Shown piece after piece: positions 43,119 through 51,596 of a stretch of 64,000 nt of DNA. The stretch spans positions 558,001 through 622,000 of the forward strand of contig OZ244916.1 of NCBI GenBank assembly GCA_965221835.1. Direction: 5' to 3'. The stretch is from Persebacter sp965221835 (GTDB taxonomy: Bacteria; Pseudomonadota; Gammaproteobacteria; Tethybacterales; Persebacteraceae). The first letter of the stretch is position 1, and every line of letters begins with the position of its first letter. The position numbers and the translations under genes are program-made. The notes beneath the pieces are model-generated. The model worked only from the letters and a program-made list of their open reading frames with translations, did no database searches and had not been told where the DNA came from.

Positions 43119-44537
43119 ATTATACCACAACCACATTCCTTTGACTGCTATAATGAACGACTTCTTAACTACGGTATCGGATGTGTTGTGTTGCAACCGC
43201 ATTCCTTTGACTGCTATAATCGATGAGAATCTCGGTACCTTCATGGGTAAGTTGTGTTGCAACCGCATTCCTTTGACTGCTATAATCACCCGATTTAATT
43301 ACCGCGCAACAAGATAGTTGTGTTGCAACCGCATTCCTTTGACTGCTATAATCGCGAAACGAATATCCGAAACGGTAGTGGTGTTGTGTTGCAACCGCAT
43401 TCCTTTGACTGCTATAATTAGAACGCGCGCCGCGCCTTCAAATACTCAGTTGTGTTGCAACCGCATTCCTTTGACTGCTATAATTGGTATGCCCGAACTG
43501 CGATATGGACTCGGTTGTGTTGCAACCGCATTCCTTTGACTGCTATAATGAAATCCTTAACCGCAATAAACCTGCGGGAGTTGTGTTGCAACCGCATTCC
43601 TTTGACTGCTATAATCAGTTAATATTAATCGGCGTTGTCATTTGGTTGTGTTGCAACCGCATTCCTTTGACTGCTATAATTGTTGGGTAAGGCGAAAGAA
43701 GTTATTATGTGTTGTGTTGCAACCGCATTCCTTTGACTGCTATAATGCCGATAGTTGGGTTTTAAACGGCACAAAGTTGTGTTGCAACCGCATTCCTTTG
43801 ACTGCTATAATTCATTTTGCGCCCCCTTTCAAATGCCCGATGTTGTGTTGCAACCGCATTCCTTTGACTGCTATAATCGCGGCGGATGTAATTTTTAAAA
43901 TGCGGACGTTGTGTTGCAACCGCATTCCTTTGACTGCTATAATGCCGCCGGACTCATACCGAATCCCGTCACGGTTGTGTTGCAACCGCATTCCTTTGAC
44001 TGCTATAATCAATACCCCGGACGCCGCGGTAACCCCACCGTTGTGTTGCAACCGCATTCCTTTGATTGCTATAATTCGGGCGCGGCGATTGTGCATAAAA
44101 ACACAGTTGTGTTGCAACCGCATTCCTTTGACTGCTATAATGCGGGGACGGGAAAACAGGACGGCACAGCCGTTGTGTTGCAACCGCATTCCTTTGATTG
44201 CTATAATGCCCAAAACCGCGCCTATGATCGCGCCGACGTTGTGTTGCAACCGCATTCCTTTGATTGCTATAATGCGGGGAAACAAAAGAAAAATAACATA
44301 TAAGTTGTGTTGCAACCGCATTCCTTTGATTGCTATAATGATGTACCGGCGGTACATTTGCCTGCATAAGTTGTGTTGCAACCGCATTCCTTTGATTGCT
44401 ATAATAAAGCGATGTTATGACTGCAATATCGCGCTGTTGTGTTGCAACCGCATTCCTTTGATTGCTATAATCGCGACATTTGCGGCAAGGACGGCGGCTG
44501 TGTTGTGTTGCAACCGCATTCCTTTGATTGCTATAAT
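43119..44537 (+). CRISPR. Type II-C CRISPR array, 22 repeats and 21 spacers
   Basis: Repeats are 36 bases, starting GTTGTGTTGCAACCGC and ending TGCTATAAT; spacers are 29-30 bases. The first repeat (43119-43154) differs at about 8 positions in its first half and is the decayed end. Position 27 is C in repeats 1-14 and 16 and T in repeats 15 and 17-22. Each repeat carries TTGCAA, 18 bases, then TATAAT with an upstream TG, a complete sigma70-type promoter directed into the next spacer. That predicts starts at spacer base 7 and 24-base guides, as known for Neisseria meningitidis. The strand given is the predicted crRNA strand. Confidence 0.97.
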
Positions 44538-44541
44538 CATC

Positions 44542-44579
44542 CCGCTTTATTTCTTTGATTTATCCGAGAAATAGAGCGG
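44542..44579. other. Hairpin at the cas2-proximal end of the array (leader side)
   Basis: Thirteen-base arms CCGCTTTATTTCT and AGAAATAGAGCGG (one T-G pair) enclose a 12-base loop. It begins 5 bases after the last repeat. There is no T-run, so it is not a standard terminator; it could be a leader element for spacer insertion or stop read-through into cas2. Confidence 0.6.
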
Positions 44580-44608
44580 AATGAACCGCCGAAATTCGCC
44601 GCTTTTTC

Positions 44609-44944
44609 TCATATTAGGAGCAGTTGCGGGCGTTTTTTTCCGGCGTTCCGCACCTTGCCGGAGAAACGAACGATATTTTCATATTGCTTGTCCGTCACGG
44701 TCAAAATATCCACTTTCCCGCCGCCGGGCAGGTGCCTGATGATACGGGAAGTTAGCGTTTCATACCTCTCCCGCCCCGCGCAAAACCGGCAGTATACTGA
44801 AAATTGTGCCATATCAAATCCCCAATCTAAAAGACGTTGGCGAAATTTGGTCGCGGCTTTCCGCTCTTTATCGGTGCTGACGGGCAGATCAAACATGACA
44901 TAAATCCACATCACGCGGTAGCCGCTAAGTGCGCTAATTGCCAT
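44609..44944 (-). CDS. cas2: CRISPR-associated endonuclease Cas2
   Basis: 111 residues. The ferredoxin-like core begins MWIYVMFDLPVSTDKERKAA with the conserved Asp, then FRQRLLDWGFDMAQFSVYCRF and KVDILTVTDKQYENIV. With Cas1 it forms the complex that inserts new spacers. The ATG at 44944 overlaps cas1 by 11 bases; an inner ATG giving MWIYVMF is an alternative start. It looks intact. Confidence 0.95.
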   Translation of the reverse strand: MAISALSGYRVMWIYVMFDLPVSTDKERKAATKFRQRLLDWGFDMAQFSVYCRFCAGRERYETLTSRIIRHLPGGGKVDILTVTDKQYENIVRFSGKVRNAGKKRPQLLLI

Positions 44945-45863
44945 AACCGGCGATGACGGACTGTAGAGTCAACGGATCGGGCATCGCCATCAACTCCAAA
45001 TCCTTTCGTTCCCCCGCAAGCGCACGGGCAAGGGAAGACGCCGCCCTCGCCGAAGCGGTGAATAATGTGGTCACGCCCAGCGGACCGGGCAAATCCAAAG
45101 CAGCAAGAGACGCAAGTGCGCTTTTGGCATCCGGCGTCAGTCGGTCAATGCCGCGCTCGGACAAAATTTTAACCGCGCAATCGGCGAGCGGGCGGCATGG
45201 CTCCATCATATCGTCCACCAGACACATGGGATTTAAGGGACCGTAATGGTGAAGTCCCAATGTCGGATGCAGTCCGGCTGCCATTACGCCCCGCGCAACG
45301 CACGAACGCACGATGGCATAACCGTAATTCAGCATCGCATTAATTCCCGCGTCGTTGCGGTCGCGAATAAAATCATCGCCAAACATCAATCGCCAATATC
45401 GCCGCGCCGCCTGCGCCTCCCGATTGCCGGTGTCGCCCGAACATACCCGATCGGCGAGCGCGCGCAAACCTTTCCCGCCCGGCTTGCCGAACATATCCAA
45501 CGCCTGCGCCTGATTGCGTATTTTCGTCCGCACCACTTGTTGCCACAGGCGTTTTTTGACGGGAAGTTTGGCGGACGCCTACGCCTGCATTCTTGCGCTC
45601 TGGGCGTGATGCCCTTCCACCGGCAACACCCACGCCTTGGGCGATTGATTTGCGCCGCATATCGCAACCGGCACGCCGCGCTCCGCCAACGCGCCCAGCA
45701 AATTCGCGCTGTGAGTGCATCCGCGTCCGCCGATAATCACCGCCAGCAAATCGTCCAAGGCAACGCTGGCAAGAGTTTTGCCATCGGCGCGGATGTCCAT
45801 AAATCCGCGCCGCAACGCCAAATGCCGCCCGTCGCCGGAAATGTCGACGATTCTATCCGCCAT
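44934..45863 (-). pseudogene. cas1: CRISPR-associated Cas1, interrupted by an in-frame TAG
   Basis: Frame of 309 codons from ATG 45863 (overlapping the cas9 stop by 11 bases) to the cas2 overlap. Codon 95 (45579-45581) is TAG, in QSARMQA-stop-ASAKLPVKKRLW. The frame and family sequence continue without shift. Metal-binding residues lie beyond the stop and are all present: Glu in GNREAQAARRYW, His in GLHPTLGLHHYG, Asp in LVDDMMEPCRP. A single C-to-T or G-to-T change from a Gln or Glu codon explains the stop. Without read-through, spacer acquisition should be lost. A restart at GTG/ATG near 45536 would lack the N-terminal domain. Confidence 0.9.
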
Positions 45864-48800
45864 TTTTTCGCGGATCGGTGATAAAACCGGCGGGGCTGAT
45901 GTGAATCTTTCTGCCGCCGATTTTGCGCAATTCATTTGGTGCTTTTCTTAAAACTTTCGCATGTCTGGCGGGATTAGCATCTGAATGCTCCACCATAACG
46001 ATATTATTTCCGCTGATTTCTTTGACGCAATAAATTTCCCGCCCGCCGTCTTTGCCGTCCACGGCGACCATATCGTTTTTGTGCAAACGCATCACCATTG
46101 GCGGAAGCGGCGACTGCCGCCGCCACTCCGGTACATAGTTTTTTTGATTGGCATGAAAAGTAGAGATGACTTCGCCGCCCCACCCTTTCGCGGTTTCATA
46201 AATTTCCATCGCCCAATTGCCGTCTTTTTTGTGCGCTTTGTACGGTTTACCCTCCCGGTCACGCACGGCGATGACGGATAATGTATCGCGCAACAACACC
46301 CGGCGCACACCGTTTTTTTCGCTCCACTCCGCAAGCCGCGATTTCATATCCTTTTTGCCGTCCGCCGATTCGCAAACCGCGATTAACTCCTTGCGCAGAT
46401 GATCGCTTACAATTTTTTTCGCTTTGGATAAATTCAAATCGTTGACAAAAACGCGATGCATAACTTCTGTCGGTCCGCTTTCATTAACATCGCCGCGCAA
46501 ACTATATGCCGTTTCGTTATGCAACTGCCCCTCCCGCCACCGATTCGGTTTGTGCGAAACGACAATTTTTCGCACCGCATTTTCCACCATTGCGCGAAAG
46601 TTTTCGGCGGGCGCATCCGAATGCAATCGCGCCGTAGAATCATCCCGCTCCGCCTGCTTTGCCATCCGCTGCAAAACAGAACGAGTCGTCGCCCCGACAA
46701 CGGCGGCGTCAATTGCATGATGACGATGATCGCGCCGCGTTTTTTCGCCGCCATCGCCGAGTATATTATTCAATCCCCATTGTCGCCGCAAAATAGCAGT
46801 TAATCTGCCGGGAATTACATACACATCGCGCGGAATAACGCATTCCAAATATCGCTTCGCCGCACGGGCGATATATTGCGTATCGGTCAGTTGCCGCGCC
46901 AAAAATCCGCCTTCTCCGCGATTGTACTTATCCATTGCATCGGGCAAAAATTTGGCGTGTTTGGATTTCGGCAGTTTTTTCGCGCGTTCCAAAATTTCCG
47001 CATATCGCTCGCCGTTGCCGCCCCATGTTTCGTGCGGCGTATGATTTCCTTTTTCGCGATTGCATTGACGACAACACAAAATTTTGTTGCCGATTCCATC
47101 GTCCAAAGTTTTGGAAAACGGCAGAATATGATCAACCTCGCATTCGTCCGAAAGCACTGCGCGGACGCCGAACTGCTTCCCGCAGTATACGCAAGGGCGA
47201 TTGTTCGCGGTGCCGATTTCATTCCAGAGTTGCATTCGCAAAATGCTGTCGGAAGACGCGCGGAATCCAAAATTTTCAATTTCTTTGCGCCACTTTTCCC
47301 GTTTTTTTTGATTATTTTTCTGCCGCTGTTTCAATTCCTCTTTGGTCGTTTTTCCCATCGGTAAATCGCGCGCAAGTTCCACCACAACGCCATCGGGCAT
47401 GCCGTGTTTGCGGATGATGTCGTTCACCAAATGCCGCAACTGATTCATCGCGATATGCACGGTCGGATTCGGAATGCGCCAATTATCTGAATTCCCCTCG
47501 TCTTCATGCGTACGCGGCACGCACCATTCCTTCAACACTTTCGGATATTCGGGTAGGCGCCGCAAAGTTTCGCCGTCATACTCCGAACGCGGCAACCGCC
47601 CCTCGGCTTCGGCTTCGGCGACGGCTTCATCATACCGCATGCCTTTTTCCAAATACGGCATTAACGCCGCAATCGCTTTCGCCGACAACGCCGCACGTCC
47701 GGCGGTTTCCGTTTTACCATCCAAATTTTCTTGTATGCATTTTTTCGTCTCATCTTCCGACAATTCCCATTTGTCGCGCAACTCCGCAATCGCTTCGTCA
47801 TCGCTTTTTGCATCGTCTAAAAGTACAGACACCAGCGAATCTTTTTTGGACAAGTTGAACGCGCTCCATTTTTGCGAAAGAATTTTTTCCATAGTTTTAT
47901 CGGGAACGCTGCCTTTGATTTCTTTGCGTTTTTCGTCTTGCAAATTAAACGCGACATCGCCGCCAATCTCACCGCGTTTTTTCATCTTCTTGTTGAGTTG
48001 CACGAATGTTAAATTTCCGCCGCCTTTTAATGTCTGCAGCGCGTCATTGCGCGTTTCGGGAGAAAGCGGTTGCGCCTCTCCGTTCTCGTCGTAATAACGC
48101 AGATGATTAATATCTTGCAAAATCCGAAAATGCTGAAAGGAAGGCAACGCTTTCGGCGCGCGATATTCTTCCGGAAAAAATCGGCACCGCCCGACAATCG
48201 GCGACTTAAGCGGACGTTGATGAAAAATTACATCAAACAAAATTTCACGCTTATCTTCCGTCAAAACTTCGGAATAAAACTCCGCCTGCTTTTTCCAGAC
48301 GGCGTTAAATTCCTCTTCTATCATCGCGCGGTCGGGATAGTACGAGTACAAATCATTTTTTGTTTTGCCGTGCCGACGGGCGCGGACTGGTTCGCCTTTT
48401 TCGTGAATGGACGCGAGAAACTGCCCGACGGTATTCCCGCCGATTTTCTTGCGAAACTCATCCACCGATTCGCTGACCGGACCGTCCGTCTGTTTGTCCG
48501 TGCGGCGGTTGCTTTTGAATCCCCGCCGCTGTCCGATGTGAAAAATCGCCCGTCCCAAATGATGCAAATCAATCCGCCCCGAAACCGCGCGGGCGCGCAG
48601 ACGGTACGGACTCAAATCCTGCAAATCGCGCCGCGCATTTTGCTCTTCGGGCATCAATCCGAATTCGCGCAACTTCGTCATCAGCGCATTCCGCCGCTGC
48701 AGATAGCGGTCGCGCCGCCGCCGCATCTGTCGCGCTTTCCGGCGCGCTTCGTTGCTGGAAACATCGGCTCTCAGGTCCCGTCCGCTGGAGAAAATCCGCA

Positions 48801-48906
48801 CTCCGGCGGCGCGAATTTCCACAATTTCGTCATTCTCATCCAATTGAAACAATATCCAACCGATGGAGTTGGTACCCATATCCACGCCGAGACGAGTTTT
48901 TGACAT
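45853..48906 (-). CDS. cas9: CRISPR-associated endonuclease Cas9, compact type II-C
   Basis: 1017 residues from MSKTRLGVDMG; GAGGAGAGGAGAAAAAC before this ATG decides the start over one 12 codons earlier. RuvC-I Asp9 in GVDMGTNSIGW; Arg-rich bridge helix about 52-72; RuvC-II Glu510 in VVVELARDL; HNH His593 in VDHILPF and Asn607, with zinc-type cysteines 572, 575, 612 and 615; RuvC-III HHAIDAA with His730 and Asp733. All catalytic residues are present. The C-terminal region (about 790-1017) should read the PAM. It is in size between Campylobacter jejuni and Neisseria Cas9. First gene of cas9-cas1-cas2. Confidence 0.97.
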   Translation of the reverse strand: MSKTRLGVDMGTNSIGWILFQLDENDEIVEIRAAGVRIFSSGRDLRADVSSNEARRKARQMRRRRDRYLQRRNALMTKLREFGLMPEEQNARRDLQDLSPYRLRARAVSGRIDLHHLGRAIFHIGQRRGFKSNRRTDKQTDGPVSESVDEFRKKIGGNTVGQFLASIHEKGEPVRARRHGKTKNDLYSYYPDRAMIEEEFNAVWKKQAEFYSEVLTEDKREILFDVIFHQRPLKSPIVGRCRFFPEEYRAPKALPSFQHFRILQDINHLRYYDENGEAQPLSPETRNDALQTLKGGGNLTFVQLNKKMKKRGEIGGDVAFNLQDEKRKEIKGSVPDKTMEKILSQKWSAFNLSKKDSLVSVLLDDAKSDDEAIAELRDKWELSEDETKKCIQENLDGKTETAGRAALSAKAIAALMPYLEKGMRYDEAVAEAEAEGRLPRSEYDGETLRRLPEYPKVLKEWCVPRTHEDEGNSDNWRIPNPTVHIAMNQLRHLVNDIIRKHGMPDGVVVELARDLPMGKTTKEELKQRQKNNQKKREKWRKEIENFGFRASSDSILRMQLWNEIGTANNRPCVYCGKQFGVRAVLSDECEVDHILPFSKTLDDGIGNKILCCRQCNREKGNHTPHETWGGNGERYAEILERAKKLPKSKHAKFLPDAMDKYNRGEGGFLARQLTDTQYIARAAKRYLECVIPRDVYVIPGRLTAILRRQWGLNNILGDGGEKTRRDHRHHAIDAAVVGATTRSVLQRMAKQAERDDSTARLHSDAPAENFRAMVENAVRKIVVSHKPNRWREGQLHNETAYSLRGDVNESGPTEVMHRVFVNDLNLSKAKKIVSDHLRKELIAVCESADGKKDMKSRLAEWSEKNGVRRVLLRDTLSVIAVRDREGKPYKAHKKDGNWAMEIYETAKGWGGEVISTFHANQKNYVPEWRRQSPLPPMVMRLHKNDMVAVDGKDGGREIYCVKEISGNNIVMVEHSDANPARHAKVLRKAPNELRKIGGRKIHISPAGFITDPRKNGG

Positions 48907-48923
48907 GTTTTTCTCCTCTCCTC

Positions 48924-48953
48924 TTGACTTGTCAATCCGCAATCAATTATAAT
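48924..48953 (+). promoter_or_regulatory. tracrRNA promoter
   Basis: TTGACT, 18 bases, TATAAT on the plus strand, divergent from cas9. The predicted start is at about 48960, exactly at the 5' end of the anti-repeat. Confidence 0.8.
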
Positions 48954-48959
48954 GAATGC

Positions 48960-49048
48960 TGCAATCAAAGGAATGCGGTTTTCAACATTAACAAGTGATG
49001 AAAATTCGCACCACTCTCGGGGCGGGCGCGAGTCCGCCCCTTGCTTTT
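48960..49048 (+). ncRNA. tracrRNA
   Basis: About 89 bases. GCAATCAAAGGAATGCGGTT (48961-48980) is the exact complement of positions 11-30 of the T-variant repeat. After a small bulge, CAACA and AAC pair with the repeat 5' end. Then comes a short GTG...CAC nexus-like segment and a strong terminator hairpin at 49019-49040, GGGGCGGGC-GCGA-GTCCGCCCC, followed by TTGCTTTT. The RNA would pair with crRNA, recruit RNase III and load Cas9. The array's C-variant repeats leave one A-C mismatch at 48964. Confidence 0.92.
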
Positions 49049-49064
49049 AGATAAAAACCAATTT

Positions 49065-50393
49065 TTACGCTTTTTTCTTTGCGGGGGTTAACTTGCGGCG
49101 TTTTGAACCGAGATATAACTGACGCGGGCGACCGATGCGAAACTCCGGGTCGGTATGTTGTTCGTTCCAGTGCGATACCCAGCCGATAGTCCGCGCGATT
49201 GCAAAAACCGCCGTAAACATTGAAGTCGGAATATTGAGCGCTTGCAAAACAATTCCCGAATAAAAATCCACATTCGGATACAACTTTCGCTTGATAAAAT
49301 ATTCATCTTGCAAGGCGATTTTTTCTAAATCCAGCGCGATGCGGAACAATTTATTGTCGCCCAACTTTAAACGTTTCAGTACTTCATGACATGTTTTGCG
49401 CATTACATTAGCGCGCGGGTCAAAGTTTTTGTAGACGCGATGTCCGAAACCCATCAGGCGACGCCCCGATGTGCCCGATTTTATCTCGTCAATAAATTGA
49501 GGAATGTTTTCCGGTTCGCCGATTTCGTTCAGCATTTTAAGCACCGCCTCGTTTGCGCCGCCGTGCGCCGGTCCCCACAAAGACGCGATACCCGCCGAAA
49601 CGCAAGCAAACGGATTCGCATTTGTGGAACCGGACAATCGCACCGTGGAAGTAGACGCGTTTTGTTCGTGGTCGGCGTGTAAAATAAAAATCCGATCCAA
49701 CGCGCGCGTCAATATCGGGTCAACTTTGTATTCTTCGCACGGCGTGCCGAACATCATATACAAAAAATTCTCGGCAAATCCGTAGTCGTTGCGCGGATAC
49801 ATAAACGGTTGCCCGATGCTATATTTGTAAGACATCGCGGCGATTGTCGGCATTTTGGCAACCAAACGCAACGCCGATATGCGGCGGCTTTCGGCGTCTT
49901 TAACATTTGACCATTCATGATAAAACGCGGCAAGTGCGCCTACTACCGCAATCATCACCGCCATCGGATGCGCGTGACTGTCAAACCCTTTTATGAAATC
50001 AATCACCCGTTCCGTCACCATCGTATGATTCGTAATCGCCGCCCGATAAGTGCGATATTGTGCGGGAGTCGGCATTTCGCCGTAATATAACAAATAACAA
50101 GTTTCCAAAAAATTCGCCTTGTCGGCGAGATCTTCAATCGCATAACCGCGGTATAACAACTCGCCTTTTTCCCCGTCTATGAAAGTAATCAGCGATGAGC
50201 AAGATGCAGTCGCGACAAAACCGGGGTCGTAAGTAAACAAATCCGCTTTTTTGAGAGGGGAAATGTCAATAACATCCGGTCCGACACTGCCCGAATACAT
50301 CGGCAGTTGCAAAATCTCGCCGCCGGGAAGTTTCAGTTCCGCCGAATATTTTGCCTTGCGTTTGTCGTGCATTGTTTTTAATGTTGAAGTCAT
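49065..50393 (-). CDS. gltA: Citrate synthase
   Basis: 442 residues from MTSTLKTMHDKRK; AAAGGAGAAAAACG precedes ATG, and TGCTACAAT lies about 38 bases upstream. Catalytic residues: His in LHADHEQNASTSTVR (about 269), His in GFGHRVYKNFDPRA (about 310) and Asp in YPNVDFYSGI (about 366). Hexameric type II form, first TCA-cycle enzyme. It lies downstream of sdhB-sdhE. Confidence 0.95.
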   Translation of the reverse strand: MTSTLKTMHDKRKAKYSAELKLPGGEILQLPMYSGSVGPDVIDISPLKKADLFTYDPGFVATASCSSLITFIDGEKGELLYRGYAIEDLADKANFLETCYLLYYGEMPTPAQYRTYRAAITNHTMVTERVIDFIKGFDSHAHPMAVMIAVVGALAAFYHEWSNVKDAESRRISALRLVAKMPTIAAMSYKYSIGQPFMYPRNDYGFAENFLYMMFGTPCEEYKVDPILTRALDRIFILHADHEQNASTSTVRLSGSTNANPFACVSAGIASLWGPAHGGANEAVLKMLNEIGEPENIPQFIDEIKSGTSGRRLMGFGHRVYKNFDPRANVMRKTCHEVLKRLKLGDNKLFRIALDLEKIALQDEYFIKRKLYPNVDFYSGIVLQALNIPTSMFTAVFAIARTIGWVSHWNEQHTDPEFRIGRPRQLYLGSKRRKLTPAKKKA

Positions 50394-50431
50394 CGTTTTT
50401 CTCCTTTTGTTGGTTTGAAAATATTTCCATG

Positions 50432-50440
50432 ATTGTAGCA
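50432..50440 (-). promoter_or_regulatory. gltA: Extended -10 promoter of gltA
   Basis: TGCTACAAT on the minus strand, the same sequence as the acpP promoter box. Confidence 0.6.
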
Positions 50441-50458
50441 CATATTTTTCGCCCGATT

Positions 50459-50716
50459 TTATAAACGCCGCAAAATGTCCGCCATTTTACGAACGGCGGA
50501 GTTGCCGCCCCGCCCTTTTTCGCCGTCCGCCCCGCCCGATTCGTCCGAAATAGCGCGGCGTAATTCTTCATCATCCAGCGCGAGTAATTCGGAAAGCGCA
50601 CGCAAGTTTTCGTCCGTATGCAAATCTTCCCGCCGCCAGAATCTTTCCAAAATTAAATCCATTTCCAAAGTCCCGCGGCGGCTTTGCCAGCGCAAACGGT
50701 TAATTTGTGCGGACAA
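50459..50716 (-). CDS. sdhE: Succinate dehydrogenase assembly factor SdhE
   Basis: 85 residues from a TTG at 50716 that lies just after the sdhB stop; a TTG at 50749 inside sdhB is possible. Conserved RLRWQSRRGTLEMDLILERF includes the RGxxE motif that helps attach FAD to SdhA. A Gly-rich insert near the C terminus (DESGGADGEKGRGG) is unusual. Confidence 0.9.
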   Translation of the reverse strand: MSAQINRLRWQSRRGTLEMDLILERFWRREDLHTDENLRALSELLALDDEELRRAISDESGGADGEKGRGGNSAVRKMADILRRL

Positions 50717-50729
50717 CGCCGCCCCGCGC

Positions 50730-51428
50730 CTACACTGCGCGGCGGACAAGCATATCCTTAATTTTGCCGATGGCGGCGGTCGGATTTAATCCTTTGGGGC
50801 AGACATCCACGCAATTCATAATTGTGTGACAGCGAAAAAGACGATAGGGATCTTCCAAATTATCCAGTCGCTCGTTTGTCGCGGTGTCGCGGCTGTCGGC
50901 GATAAATCGGTACGCCTGCAACAATCCGGCGGGACCGACAAACTTATCCGGATTCCACCAAAACGACGGACACGAAGTAGAACAACACGCACAAAGAATG
51001 CATTCGTACAATCCGTCCAAAGAGGCGCGTTCGGCGGGCGATTGCAAACGCTCTTTTTCAGGGGCGGGCGAGTCGTTAATCAGATACGGTTTGATGGATT
51101 CGTATTGCCGGTAAAACTGGCTCATATCCACTATCAAATCGCGAATCACCGGCAATCCCGGCAACGGACGGACTGCAATCGGTTCGCGCAATCCCGCCAG
51201 CGGAGTCGTGCAGGCAAGCCCGTTTTTGCCGTTGATATTGACGCCGTCCGAACCGCAAACTCCCTCCCGGCAAGAACGGCGGACGGTCAGCGAATCGTCC
51301 ACTTCGGATTTAATAAACACCAACGCATCCAGCAACATTTTGGCAGTCGGCGGCAGCGCGACATCAAAATCTTGCATATACGGTTTCGCGTCCGTTTCCG
51401 GATTGTAGCGGTAAATAGAAAGTTTCAT
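50730..51428 (-). CDS. sdhB: Succinate dehydrogenase iron-sulfur subunit
   Basis: 232 residues from MKLSIYRYNPETD, with AAAGGAGACGCA before ATG. Cysteines of the 2Fe-2S cluster in CREGVCGSDGVN and the later GLAC; of the 4Fe-4S and 3Fe-4S clusters in CILCACCSTSCPSFWWN and CHTIMNCVDVCPKGL. It passes electrons from SdhA to quinone in the inner membrane. It stands 3.4 kb from sdhA, separated by four genes, one of them on the other strand. Confidence 0.95.
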   Translation of the reverse strand: MKLSIYRYNPETDAKPYMQDFDVALPPTAKMLLDALVFIKSEVDDSLTVRRSCREGVCGSDGVNINGKNGLACTTPLAGLREPIAVRPLPGLPVIRDLIVDMSQFYRQYESIKPYLINDSPAPEKERLQSPAERASLDGLYECILCACCSTSCPSFWWNPDKFVGPAGLLQAYRFIADSRDTATNERLDNLEDPYRLFRCHTIMNCVDVCPKGLNPTAAIGKIKDMLVRRAV

Positions 51429-51447
51429 TGCGTCTCCTTTTTTTCGG

Positions 51448-51456
51448 ATTTTAGCA
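51448..51456 (-). promoter_or_regulatory. sdhB: Extended -10 promoter of sdhB
   Basis: TGCTAAAAT on the minus strand, about 20 bases before the ATG, with a ribosome site between. Confidence 0.55.
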
Positions 51457-51596
51457 TTTTTGCGGCAAAGAGAGAAACGCGCCCCGCCCGAATTCAAAAA
51501 CGGCGTTTTTTGTGATACAATTTGCGGCATTGCGTTTCGCACGCAATCGCATTTCAAAAATTTAATTTCAGCATTTCATTTCACGGAAAAAATTTT

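Noticed and set aside
43155..44501. Self-targeting spacers
   Set aside because: Reading the 21 spacers against the window by eye I found no match outside the array; this is not a full search.
43642..44574. A 310-codon frame and opposite-strand frames with repeated CNRIPLTAI or MRLQHN motifs
   Set aside because: They are translations of the CRISPR repeats and spacers.
19870..45581. Possible recoding of TGA or TAG as sense codons
   Set aside because: Ordinary genes here end with TGA (fabF, mdh, argH neighbours) and TAG (cas9, ends in GGC GGA TAG), and Trp is encoded by TGG, so a changed code does not fit. The two interrupted genes are better explained by point mutation or error.
48070..48903. 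A 277-codon plus-strand frame over cas9
   Set aside because: Antisense shadow of cas9; no ribosome site or family resemblance.
48907..48942. Cas9 start 12 codons upstream
   Set aside because: The strong GAGGAGAGGAGA site sits before the inner ATG, the inner start gives the usual RuvC-I spacing, and the upstream codons would overlap the tracrRNA promoter.
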